DNA of 60,211 bases. Source: Pseudomonadota bacterium (GTDB lineage Bacteria; Pseudomonadota; Alphaproteobacteria; Micavibrionales; UBA2020). Below the pieces are notes generated by a model. The model did no database searches. It had not been told where the DNA came from and worked only from the letters and a program-made list of their open reading frames with translations. The position numbers and the translations under genes are program-made. The stretch spans positions 115,989 to 176,199 of the forward strand of contig JAJZTA010000002.1 in the NCBI GenBank assembly GCA_021849295.1. The letters run 5' to 3'. Shown here piece by piece: positions 34,633 to 41,601 of the stretch (position 1 is its first letter; every line of letters starts with the position of its first letter).

Positions 34633-35502
34633 ATGCCCGTCGCCGGTCACATGCACGATCATCTGGACGGTATCGTGACGCGCTTTGCGCCGTCCCCCAC
34701 GGGACGCCTGCATATCGGCCACGCCTATTCCGCGCTCTTCGCCTATAACAAGGCGAAAGAGAACGGCGGACGCTTCATCCTGCGCATCGAGGACATCGAC
34801 GCGGGGCGCTGCCGTCCGGAGTTCGTGGCGGGCATCGCGGAAGACCTGCGCTGGCTCGGGCTCTCGTGGGAGGAGCCGATGCGCAAACAATCGGAACATA
34901 TGGACGACTACCGCGCCGCGCTGGATACCCTCGCGGGCGCAGGCCTGCTCTATCCCTGCTTCTGCTCGCGCCGGGACATTCAGGAGGAAATCGCCCGCGC
35001 ACCCTCTGCCCCGCACGGGCCTGAAGGCGCGCTCTATCCCGGCACCTGCCGCAGCCTTTCCGCGCCCGAGAGGCAGGACCGCATGGAGAAAGGCGACGCT
35101 TACGCCCTGCGCCTCGACGTGGCGGCGGCCCTCGCCCGCCTCGACGCGCCGCTGGTCTGGGAAGATCTTGCCAAGGGCAGGCAAGAGGCGCATCCGGAAA
35201 TTCTCGGCGACGTCGTTCTGGCTCGCAAGGACACGCCCGCCAGCTATCACCTCTGCGTCACGCTCGACGACCACCTGCAGGGCATCACGCATGTCACCCG
35301 CGGCGAGGACCTTTTTCACGCCACGCACCTCCACCGCCTGCTGCAGCATCTGCTGGGGCTGAACGTGCCCGTCTGGCACCATCACCCCTTGCTGCTCGAT
35401 GAAGAAGGTAAACGTTTCGCCAAGCGTAATCATGCCGTTACACTTAAAAGCTTACGTGATGCGGGAAGTTTGCCGGAGGATATTATCAGTCGCTTTGACT
35501 AG
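34633..35502 (+). CDS. gluQ: Glutamyl-queuosine tRNA(Asp) synthetase
   Basis: A 289-residue GluRS paralogue lacking the anticodon-binding domain; it attaches glutamate to queuosine in tRNA-Asp. The class I HIGH motif is in RFAPSPTGRLHIGHAY, then RIEDIDAGR. The zinc site appears as CFCSR plus YPGTC, and the KMSKS equivalent is degenerate (RFAKRN), as usual in GluQRS. An upstream ATG at 34651 would also serve as start. It implies that the organism makes queuosine, relevant to the QueC-like protein at 2135-3472. The stop overlaps the end of the convergent HAD gene. Confidence 0.92.
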   Translation: MPVAGHMHDHLDGIVTRFAPSPTGRLHIGHAYSALFAYNKAKENGGRFILRIEDIDAGRCRPEFVAGIAEDLRWLGLSWEEPMRKQSEHMDDYRAALDTLAGAGLLYPCFCSRRDIQEEIARAPSAPHGPEGALYPGTCRSLSAPERQDRMEKGDAYALRLDVAAALARLDAPLVWEDLAKGRQEAHPEILGDVVLARKDTPASYHLCVTLDDHLQGITHVTRGEDLFHATHLHRLLQHLLGLNVPVWHHHPLLLDEEGKRFAKRNHAVTLKSLRDAGSLPEDIISRFD

Positions 35503-36249
35503 AATCGCGGCTTCGGCGGACGGCTCCGCGGGGCATCCGGCTTTTGCCGCGGCAGGGCGGCCTTGAAGTCTTTGAAGTCGCGGATGACCATGTCCGCGCC
35601 CGCTGCCCTGAAAGACCGCTTCTTCGCTTCCGCCACCGCGCCGGTGCCGAAACGCGGATCAAGATAGGCGACGACGAAGGCATGGGCCTTTTTGCCCGCG
35701 ACGATGCCCGGCTCGGAATCCTCCACCACGACGGTGTTCGTGGCATTCGAGCCGTTCTCGTTCATCGCCAGAATGTAGGATGCGGGATCAGGCTTCTTTC
35801 TGCCCGCGACCATATCGGGCCCGTAAACGCGCTCGTTGAAATAGGCGGAAAGCCTCGCCGTCTTGAGGCATGTCTTGGAGCGTTGCGAGGGGTTGCTCGA
35901 ACAGAGACTGATCAGATCGCCAGCCTGTTTCATCTCTTCCAGCGTCTCGGGAACGTGGGGATTGAGCGGCAGCGTGCGTGCTGCGCTTGGATATTTCGCC
36001 TTTCCTCTCCTCATGCAGGCGGCTCAAGGTGTCGAGCGTCGCATCGGACAGCTCCACGCCGCGGGATTCGGCGATCTTTTCGAATTTTTCGCGGCTGCCC
36101 AGCCCGGAGAAATCGCGGAAAACCTCATCGGCGGAAATAGCGCAGCCCTGCTCCGTCGCCAGATCGGCCGAAATGCAGGCGACCTCGTACTCCGTATCCA
36201 GAAGGGTGCCGTCCAGATCGAAAATGATATGCCGGTTTTGCTGGGCCAT
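35499..36249 (-). pseudogene. HAD-family hydrolase split by a frameshift
   Basis: Two overlapping frames together encode one HAD phosphatase of about 249 residues. The N-terminal frame from 36249 (GGAG seven bases upstream) carries motif I HIIFDLDGTLLDTE and the helical cap, and stays meaningful to about RLHEERKGEIS. The second frame resumes at LPLNPHVPETLEEM and carries motif II (SLCSSNPSQ), motif III Lys in GRKKPDP and motif IV VVVEDSEPGI. The shift of one base lies between about 35965 and 36000. No long homopolymer is there, so it may be a real inactivation or a sequencing error. The tail is Lys/Arg/Pro-rich. Confidence 0.8.
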
Positions 36250-36264
36250 GTTCCGTCTCCATAT

Positions 36265-36293
36265 TTGACAGTGGACGGCAATTATTTTATGAT
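36265..36293 (+). promoter_or_regulatory. Near-consensus sigma-70 promoter of the GT9 gene
   Basis: TTGACA at 36265-36270, exactly 17 bases, then TATGAT at 36288-36293. This is the best promoter match noticed in the window. The transcript would start near 36300, about 28 bases before the glycosyltransferase ATG. It lies in the 78-base gap between divergent genes. Confidence 0.7.
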
Positions 36294-36327
36294 TATGTTA
36301 ATAAGTCAAGGGGAAATCCGGTTATTC

Positions 36328-37314
36328 ATGCAAAATCAATCCGTTATTCTCAACATCCCGAAGGATTTGGGCGATTGTCTGCTCGGTCTGCCCGCCATCA
36401 AGCGCACGATGGATTACTGCGCGGCTGAGGGGCTGACGCTTTTGGCGACGGGCAGCGCGCGTTCGGCAGAATGGGTGCAGACGCTCGGCGACATCAAGCT
36501 CGACGTGCGCGACCCCAAAGACCTGCCGCAGGACGCCAAAATGCTGGTCAACCTCAATCTCTACGATGACACCATTCACGACCGCTTTCCGAGCACGCCT
36601 TATTACGCGCCGGAAAATGTCGAAGTGTTCGAGGAAGACACCTCCCGCTTCGGCGCGGGCGCCGTCGTCGGCAAAAAGCACGTGGCCCTGCTGCTCGAAG
36701 ACTGCCTGAAGGACGCGGGCATCATGAAAAACGCCGAACATCTCTCCGTCCCCGGCCTGCCGCCCGCCTTCACCGACAAAAAGTTCATGGAAGACACGCA
36801 AGACAAATTCGGCATCAAAGGCGCATACGCCGTGCTGATCCCCGTCTGCGCCGCGAACCGTCCGCTGAAACGCTGGCAGAAAGAGAAATTCGCCGAAGTC
36901 GCGCAAGACTGCCTCCGCCAAGGCCTTACGCCCGTTTTGATGGGCGGGCCGTCGCAGGAGGAGAAAGACCTCTGCGCCGAAATCAATGCGCTCTCGGGCA
37001 ACAAGGCCATCGACGTGTGCGGGAAAACGCGGCTGGACGAAATCGCCGCCATCGCCCGCGGCGCGAAATTCACGCTCGGCTGCGACACCGGCCCCACGCA
37101 CATCGCCGCGCAGGCCGGCGGTCAGGTCTTCGCCTTCTTCGGCTACTACAACGACCCCGCCACGTGGCAACCCATGACAAAAAACAACACCGCACACATC
37201 ATCCTCGGCCATCGCATTCAGGAGATCGGCGTGCAGGAGGTTCTGGACACCATCAAGCGTTATACGACTTATCCACAGCCTGATTCCGCACGCCACAAAA
37301 AATTCGGGCAATAG
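36328..37314 (+). CDS. Glycosyltransferase family 9 (heptosyltransferase-like)
   Basis: A 328-residue GT-B glycosyltransferase related to ADP-heptose:LPS heptosyltransferases. The N-terminal ILNIPKDLGDCLLGLPAI is the acceptor-side signature, and the C-terminal nucleotide-sugar motif is GCDTGPTHIAAQAGG near residue 255. KRWQKEKFAEVA is the usual W-region. No other lipopolysaccharide core genes are adjacent, so donor and acceptor are unknown. Start 36328 is chosen from family length; an upstream ATG at 36289 lies within the predicted promoter. Confidence 0.8.
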   Translation: MQNQSVILNIPKDLGDCLLGLPAIKRTMDYCAAEGLTLLATGSARSAEWVQTLGDIKLDVRDPKDLPQDAKMLVNLNLYDDTIHDRFPSTPYYAPENVEVFEEDTSRFGAGAVVGKKHVALLLEDCLKDAGIMKNAEHLSVPGLPPAFTDKKFMEDTQDKFGIKGAYAVLIPVCAANRPLKRWQKEKFAEVAQDCLRQGLTPVLMGGPSQEEKDLCAEINALSGNKAIDVCGKTRLDEIAAIARGAKFTLGCDTGPTHIAAQAGGQVFAFFGYYNDPATWQPMTKNNTAHIILGHRIQEIGVQEVLDTIKRYTTYPQPDSARHKKFGQ

Positions 37315-37389
37315 TTTTGGCAACTCATAAAACGGGAAATAATTTTCAGAACTCTATAAAATATGTTTTGTCGGGCATTTCATGGGGAT

Positions 37390-37414
37390 GAGTCGAGAAA
37401 CTGACTCGCTTTTT
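37390..37414 (+). terminator. Weak terminator-like hairpin after the GT9 gene
   Basis: GAGTC (37390-37394) pairs with GACTC (37403-37407), followed by GCTTTTT. The stem is only five base pairs, so this is tentative. A TATAAT at 37437-37442 downstream could be the -10 box of popZ. Confidence 0.3.
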
Positions 37415-37477
37415 CAATCATAATCCCCTAACGTCCTATAATTATAACATTTAAATGAATCGGGTAGCCGCTTATCC

Positions 37478-38173
37478 ATGGCAGAAGCAAAAGCAGAGCA
37501 GGAACCTTCTATCGAGGAGATACTTGAATCGATCCGCCAGATCATTTCCGAAGATGCGGAAGAGGAAGCGAAAACGGCAGAGGCTGACAAAAAAGACAAG
37601 GGGTCCGACCCCGGCCTTTCCCTGACGCCGGAAAAGGAAAAACCCGTCCCGCCGTCCAACCTTTCCCTGAAACCGGAAGCGGAAAAGCCGGTGCCGCCGT
37701 CGGATCTTTCCCTCAAGCCGAAAGAAGAGAAACCCATCCCGCCGTCGGATCTTTCCCTCAAGCCGAAAGAAGAGAAACCCGACGCGAAGAAAGAGCCGCT
37801 CTCGCTCACACCGGACATCGCTGAACCGGTTAATCCAGCCTCTACGGACATAGACATGACGGATACAAATATGGATATAGACATTGATATGACAGACCGT
37901 GCAGCTGAACAGGACAAGGAAACCGCAGCCGCCGACGCGCTGATGTCTCCGGAAACGGCAAATGCCGTGACGACTTCGCTCGCAAAGCTGCTGACCAGCA
38001 ATCTCGCCGTCGAATCCGGTAAGCACGAAGGTAAAGTAACACTTGAAGATATGGCGCTTACCATTATGAAACCGCTCATAAAAGCGTGGCTTGACCAGAA
38101 TCTTCCCGCTATCATCGAGAAGGCCGTCACGAAGGAAGTCGAAAAGCTTTCACGCCGCGCCATGGACCGCTAA
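37478..38173 (+). CDS. popZ: PopZ-like polar organising protein (DUF2497)
   Basis: A 231-residue, very acidic protein matching the layout of PopZ, which forms polar condensates that anchor ParB-parS and recruit cell-cycle regulators. The N-terminal binding helix is EPSIEEILESIRQIISED (about 9-26). The middle is a Pro/Glu/Lys-rich disordered spacer containing three tandem 15-residue units, then an Asp/Met-rich run. The C-terminal oligomerisation domain is VTLEDMALTIMKPLIKAWLD through EKAVTKEVEKLSRRA. The usual valS neighbour is missing; a bPH2 membrane protein gene follows. A CpdR-like regulator, a PopZ-linked factor in Caulobacter, is encoded in this window too. Confidence 0.9.
   Translation: MAEAKAEQEPSIEEILESIRQIISEDAEEEAKTAEADKKDKGSDPGLSLTPEKEKPVPPSNLSLKPEAEKPVPPSDLSLKPKEEKPIPPSDLSLKPKEEKPDAKKEPLSLTPDIAEPVNPASTDIDMTDTNMDIDIDMTDRAAEQDKETAAADALMSPETANAVTTSLAKLLTSNLAVESGKHEGKVTLEDMALTIMKPLIKAWLDQNLPAIIEKAVTKEVEKLSRRAMDR
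37640..37780 (+). repeat. Three tandem 45-bp repeats within popZ
   Basis: Each unit encodes KPxPPSxLSLKP followed by three charged residues. The second and third copies are nearly identical in DNA, the first more diverged, and a partial fourth begins at the end. Recent in-frame expansion of the disordered spacer is likely. Confidence 0.85.
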
Positions 38174-38226
38174 ACTCGCAATTTATGACTGACGAAAAAG
38201 ATTTTATCTGACCTAAGGAGTTTCAA

Positions 38227-38868
38227 ATGCTCTACGTCCAGCAGTCTTTAGGCCCCGATGAAGAACTTCTGACCGGCGCCAGATTCCACTGGATGTATAC
38301 GGTGCGCGCCGTTTTCTGGATTTTGTTCGGCCTCGCGCTCGGCATCGCCATCGGCTACGGCGGCATCTGGTGGAAAGTCTCCGACGAAATACGCGCTTAT
38401 TACGGCGACAGCCTCCCGCCCCAGCTCTACGACCAGGCCTGGCACCAGATCGTCGTCCAGCACGGCGGATACCTGCGTATTCTCTGGACCCTGCCCGTCA
38501 TCATCCGTTTCGGCATTCTCGGGTTCTTTCTGCTCGGCCTGTTCTTCTTCGCGCACCTGATGATCATCAAGGCGACGACCGAAATCGCCGTGACCAGCGA
38601 ACGCGTCGTCTACAAAAAAGGCCTCATCGCCCGCCACGTCGGCGAGCTGGGCATCGACCGTATCGAGGGCGTCTCGGTCAGTCAGGGCGTCTGGGGACGT
38701 TTGTGGGATTATGGCACGATCATCATTCGCGGCATGGGCGTCGGCGAAGTGATTTTGCCCGCGCTGATCGAAAATCCCGTCTCTTTCCGCAAGGCCATTC
38801 AGGAAGCCAAGTCCATCATGGACCACGGCAAGGGAAAAGAGCCTAAACAAAGAAAAGAAGATTTTTAA
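38227..38868 (+). CDS. bPH2/DUF304 membrane protein
   Basis: A 213-residue protein with two hydrophobic helices (about 23-43 and 88-112), then a bacterial PH-like domain: EIAVTSERVVYKKGLI, ELGIDRIEGVSVSQGVWGRLWDYGTI and IIRGMG. This is the YdbS/YdbT-type arrangement. AAGGAG precedes the ATG. The basic tail faces the cytoplasm. Function of the family is not established. A hairpin with a T run follows. Confidence 0.8.
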   Translation: MLYVQQSLGPDEELLTGARFHWMYTVRAVFWILFGLALGIAIGYGGIWWKVSDEIRAYYGDSLPPQLYDQAWHQIVVQHGGYLRILWTLPVIIRFGILGFFLLGLFFFAHLMIIKATTEIAVTSERVVYKKGLIARHVGELGIDRIEGVSVSQGVWGRLWDYGTIIIRGMGVGEVILPALIENPVSFRKAIQEAKSIMDHGKGKEPKQRKEDF

Positions 38869-38904
38869 CCATCCCTGTGATACTATTGGTGATGAGGGAT
38901 GAAA

Positions 38905-38935
38905 TTATTTTTCTCCCCGGAAAAATAACTTTTTT
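38905..38935 (+). terminator. Terminator-like hairpin after the bPH2 gene
   Basis: A perfect nine-base-pair but AT-rich stem (38905-38913 with 38920-38928), a six-base loop, then C and six T. The low stem GC content makes it moderate. Confidence 0.5.
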
Positions 38936-38989
38936 GTTGTCCTAAATTTATAAGGAATTAAACTTAAATCCATTGGAGTGTCTTTGTGC

Positions 38990-39589
38990 ATGGATGATCT
39001 TATTCAAAAAAACGTACCGGCGGCTGAAGCTTACCAATCGGACCGCCGCGGCTTTCTCAAACACGGGCTCGCCTTCTCGGCGGCTTTAGGCTTCTGGATG
39101 CCCTCGCTGGCCGAAGCGCGCAGCTTCAGCGGCAACGCGCCCGCCAAGGGGCGCAACATCCACTTCATCAACGCCCATACCAACGAAGTCTTTCAGGGCG
39201 AATACTGGTATGACGGGCGCTACATCCCGTCCGCCTTCAAGGAAATCAAGACCGTCCTGCGCGATTTCCGCACCGACACTACCTACCCGATCGACCCGCG
39301 CCTGATGGATATCCTTTTCGTCGTGCAGCGCCGCCTCGACAATTTCAGGCCGTTCACCGTTTTCTCCGGATACCGCTCGCCCGCCACCAACGAGATGCTG
39401 CGCGAGCGGTCCCACGGCGTCGCCCGCGGTAGCCTGCACATGCAGGGACAGGCGATCGACCTCAACCTGCCGGGCACGCACCTGCACCACCTCCGTCAGG
39501 CGGCGGTGCATCTCAGATCCGGCGGCGTCGGCTACTATCCGCAGAGCGACTTCGTACATGTCGACACGGGCCGGGTCCGTTACTGGTAA
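38990..39589 (+). CDS. Tat-exported DUF882 (YcbK/M15-like) peptidase
   Basis: A 199-residue protein with a twin-arginine signal (DRRGFLKHG, residues ~18-26, then a hydrophobic stretch and AEA). The mature domain has the zinc peptidase motifs GYRSPATNEMLRERS, GSLHMQGQAIDL (SxHxxxxAxD) and FVHVDTG, as in YcbK and D-Ala-D-Ala carboxypeptidase-like proteins acting on cell-wall peptides. The ATG at 38990 has GGAG eleven bases upstream. It overlaps the convergent thioredoxin gene by ten bases. Confidence 0.87.
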   Translation: MDDLIQKNVPAAEAYQSDRRGFLKHGLAFSAALGFWMPSLAEARSFSGNAPAKGRNIHFINAHTNEVFQGEYWYDGRYIPSAFKEIKTVLRDFRTDTTYPIDPRLMDILFVVQRRLDNFRPFTVFSGYRSPATNEMLRERSHGVARGSLHMQGQAIDLNLPGTHLHHLRQAAVHLRSGGVGYYPQSDFVHVDTGRVRYW

Positions 39590-40104
39590 ACCAGCGCCTT
39601 GATCTCTTGCAGCAGCTTTCCCTTGTCCCACGTATAGGGGCCGTCGAAGCGCGCCACGGTATTCCCCTTGCGGTCGAGCAGGAAACTGGTCGGCAGGCCG
39701 GCATAGCGCCAGTTCAGGGGAATCCGGCGGTCCTTGTCCCAGTAGAAGGCGAGATGGCCGATGTTATGCGCGTGCAGAAAGTCCATGACGGTTTTTTGCG
39801 ACGTCGTATCGGTGGAAACGGCGACGACGGCGAATTTCTTTTCCGGCAGCATCGCCTGCAGCCGGTCGAGCGACGGCAGCTCGGCAACGCAGGGCCGGCA
39901 CCATGTGGCCCAGATATTGACCAGCACGACCCTGCCCTTGAAGTCGTTCAGGGTCACTTTGTGCCCCGCTTTGTCGTAAAACGTCACGGCAGGCAGGCGC
40001 GAAAAATGCGGGGGATTTTTCCGCTGCAGGAACCGCGCTGTCCCATAAGAAGCGAGAAGCGCGGCCACGAAGACAAAAAACAAAAAATGACGCTTTACCG
40101 GCAC
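39580..40104 (-). CDS. TlpA/ResA-like membrane-anchored thioredoxin
   Basis: A 174-residue protein with one N-terminal membrane helix (residues ~6-25) and a periplasmic thioredoxin fold with active site WATWCRPC near residue 75. PTSFLLDRKG holds the cis-Pro. Such proteins keep thiols reduced, often for cytochrome c maturation. GTG at 40104 is preferred because GGAGAG lies eight bases upstream; ATG at 40155 would overlap the divergent lipoprotein start and has a poor site. The 49 bases between the two divergent genes must hold both promoters. Confidence 0.82.
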   Translation of the reverse strand: MPVKRHFLFFVFVAALLASYGTARFLQRKNPPHFSRLPAVTFYDKAGHKVTLNDFKGRVVLVNIWATWCRPCVAELPSLDRLQAMLPEKKFAVVAVSTDTTSQKTVMDFLHAHNIGHLAFYWDKDRRIPLNWRYAGLPTSFLLDRKGNTVARFDGPYTWDKGKLLQEIKALVYQ

Positions 40105-40153
40105 GGAAAGGCTCTCCAAAATACCTAAGTAAGACGAGTATAAAGAGGGACTC

Positions 40154-40330
40154 ATGAGATTGACAGACCTAACCTTTTGCCTTGCCCTCGCCGGCGCGGT
40201 GGCCGCGCTCGGAGGCTGCGGCATCAAGCCTACCCATCTGGGCGCGCCGAAAGGCGCGGATCAAAACGCCTATCCGCACGTCTATCCCGATCCCGCGACC
40301 GACCCGCAACCCCAGAAACCGCAACAATGA
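40154..40330 (+). CDS. Short LptM/YifL-like lipoprotein upstream of lysA
   Basis: A 58-residue gene. The product has a short hydrophobic signal, lipobox LGGC with Cys near residue 22, CGIKPTHLGAPKG after it, and a Pro/Asp/Tyr-rich tail. Small CGxKG-type lipoproteins directly before lysA are a conserved proteobacterial arrangement; LptM (YifL) of E. coli helps LptD maturation. GAGGGA lies just before the ATG, and the stop overlaps the lysA start (ATGA). The gene is supported by coupling and lipobox; the LptM function is inference. Confidence 0.75.
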   Translation: MRLTDLTFCLALAGAVAALGGCGIKPTHLGAPKGADQNAYPHVYPDPATDPQPQKPQQ

Positions 40331-41601
40331 GCACGATCGCCTATAAAAACGGCGTCCTGCAGATGGAAGACGTGCCGCTCGAAAAGATCGCGCAAAAACA
40401 CGGCACGCCGCTCTACTGCTATTCCGCCAGACAACTGACCGACAACTTCCGCGCCTACCAGACGGCGCTGAAGGATGTTCTGCCGCAAGACACCTTCACC
40501 GTCTGCTACGCCTGCAAGGCCAACGGCAATCAGGCCGTATTGCATCTGCTCGGCACCCTCGGCGCGGGCGCGGACGTCGTCTCGGGCGGGGAAATGCTCC
40601 GCGCGCTGAAAGCCGGCATCCCGCACGGCAAAATCGTCTTCTCCGGCGTCGGCAAAACGGCGGAGGAAATCGAAGCGGCGGTCAAAAACGATATTTTGCA
40701 AATCAACGTCGAATCCGCGCCGGAGCTGGAGCGCATCTCCGCCGCAGCCGTCAAGGCGGGCACGAAAACCCGCGTCGCCTTCCGCGTCAATCCCGACGTC
40801 GACGCCGACACGCATGAAAAAATCACCACCGGCAGGAGCGAGAACAAGTTCGGCATCGACATCAAATCCGCGCCCGCGCTTTACCGCAAGGCGAAGGACA
40901 TGGCGGGCATTGCGCCCACGGGCGTCGCCGTCCACATCGGCTCTCAGCTGATGAAGCTCGCGCCGTTCGCCGAGGCTTTCAAGCGCATCGCCGCGCTGGT
41001 CGGAGAATTGCGCGCGCAAGGCAACGACATCGCCACCGTCGACGTCGGCGGCGGGCTCGGCGTGCCCTATCAGGGCGAAACGCCGCCGGACATCAAAAAA
41101 TACGTCGGGCTCATCCGCGACATCATCGCGCCGCTGGGCGTGCATGTCGTGCTGGAGCCCGGACGTTCCATCGCCGCCGACGCAGGCGTGCTGCTCGCCC
41201 GCGTGCAATATCTGAAAGAAGGCGACAACAAACGCTTCCTGATCGTCGACGCGGGAATGAACGACCTCATGCGCCCCGCGCTCTACGACGCCTATCACGC
41301 CATCCTGCCCTGCGTCGAACCCGCACCGAACGCCGCGACGGTAAAATACGACGTCGTCGGCCCCGTCTGCGAAACCAGCGACACGTTCCGCACCAACATG
41401 GAGCTGCCGCAAACCGGCCAAGGCGCGCTGCTCGCCATCATGACCGCGGGGGCCTACGGCGCGTCGATGGCCTCCACCTACAACACGCGCCCACTGCCCG
41501 CGGAAGTCCTCGTCGGCGGCGCTGCGTTCGACATCGTCCGCCCGCGGCAAAGGACGGAGGATATCGTCGCCGCAGACGTCATCCCCGCATGGCTGTCATG
41601 A
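40327..41601 (+). CDS. lysA: Diaminopimelate decarboxylase
   Basis: A 424-residue PLP enzyme that converts meso-diaminopimelate to lysine. The PLP lysine is in VCYACKANGN near residue 58. Further conserved blocks are HIGSQ, the phosphate-binding VGGGLGVPY, EPGRSIAADAGVL, and VCETSDTF with the catalytic Cys. GTPLYCYSARQL at the N-terminus is standard. It overlaps the lipoprotein stop upstream and the DUF4175 start downstream (ATGA both times), so the three form one coupled unit. Confidence 0.96.
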   Translation: MSTIAYKNGVLQMEDVPLEKIAQKHGTPLYCYSARQLTDNFRAYQTALKDVLPQDTFTVCYACKANGNQAVLHLLGTLGAGADVVSGGEMLRALKAGIPHGKIVFSGVGKTAEEIEAAVKNDILQINVESAPELERISAAAVKAGTKTRVAFRVNPDVDADTHEKITTGRSENKFGIDIKSAPALYRKAKDMAGIAPTGVAVHIGSQLMKLAPFAEAFKRIAALVGELRAQGNDIATVDVGGGLGVPYQGETPPDIKKYVGLIRDIIAPLGVHVVLEPGRSIAADAGVLLARVQYLKEGDNKRFLIVDAGMNDLMRPALYDAYHAILPCVEPAPNAATVKYDVVGPVCETSDTFRTNMELPQTGQGALLAIMTAGAYGASMASTYNTRPLPAEVLVGGAAFDIVRPRQRTEDIVAADVIPAWLS

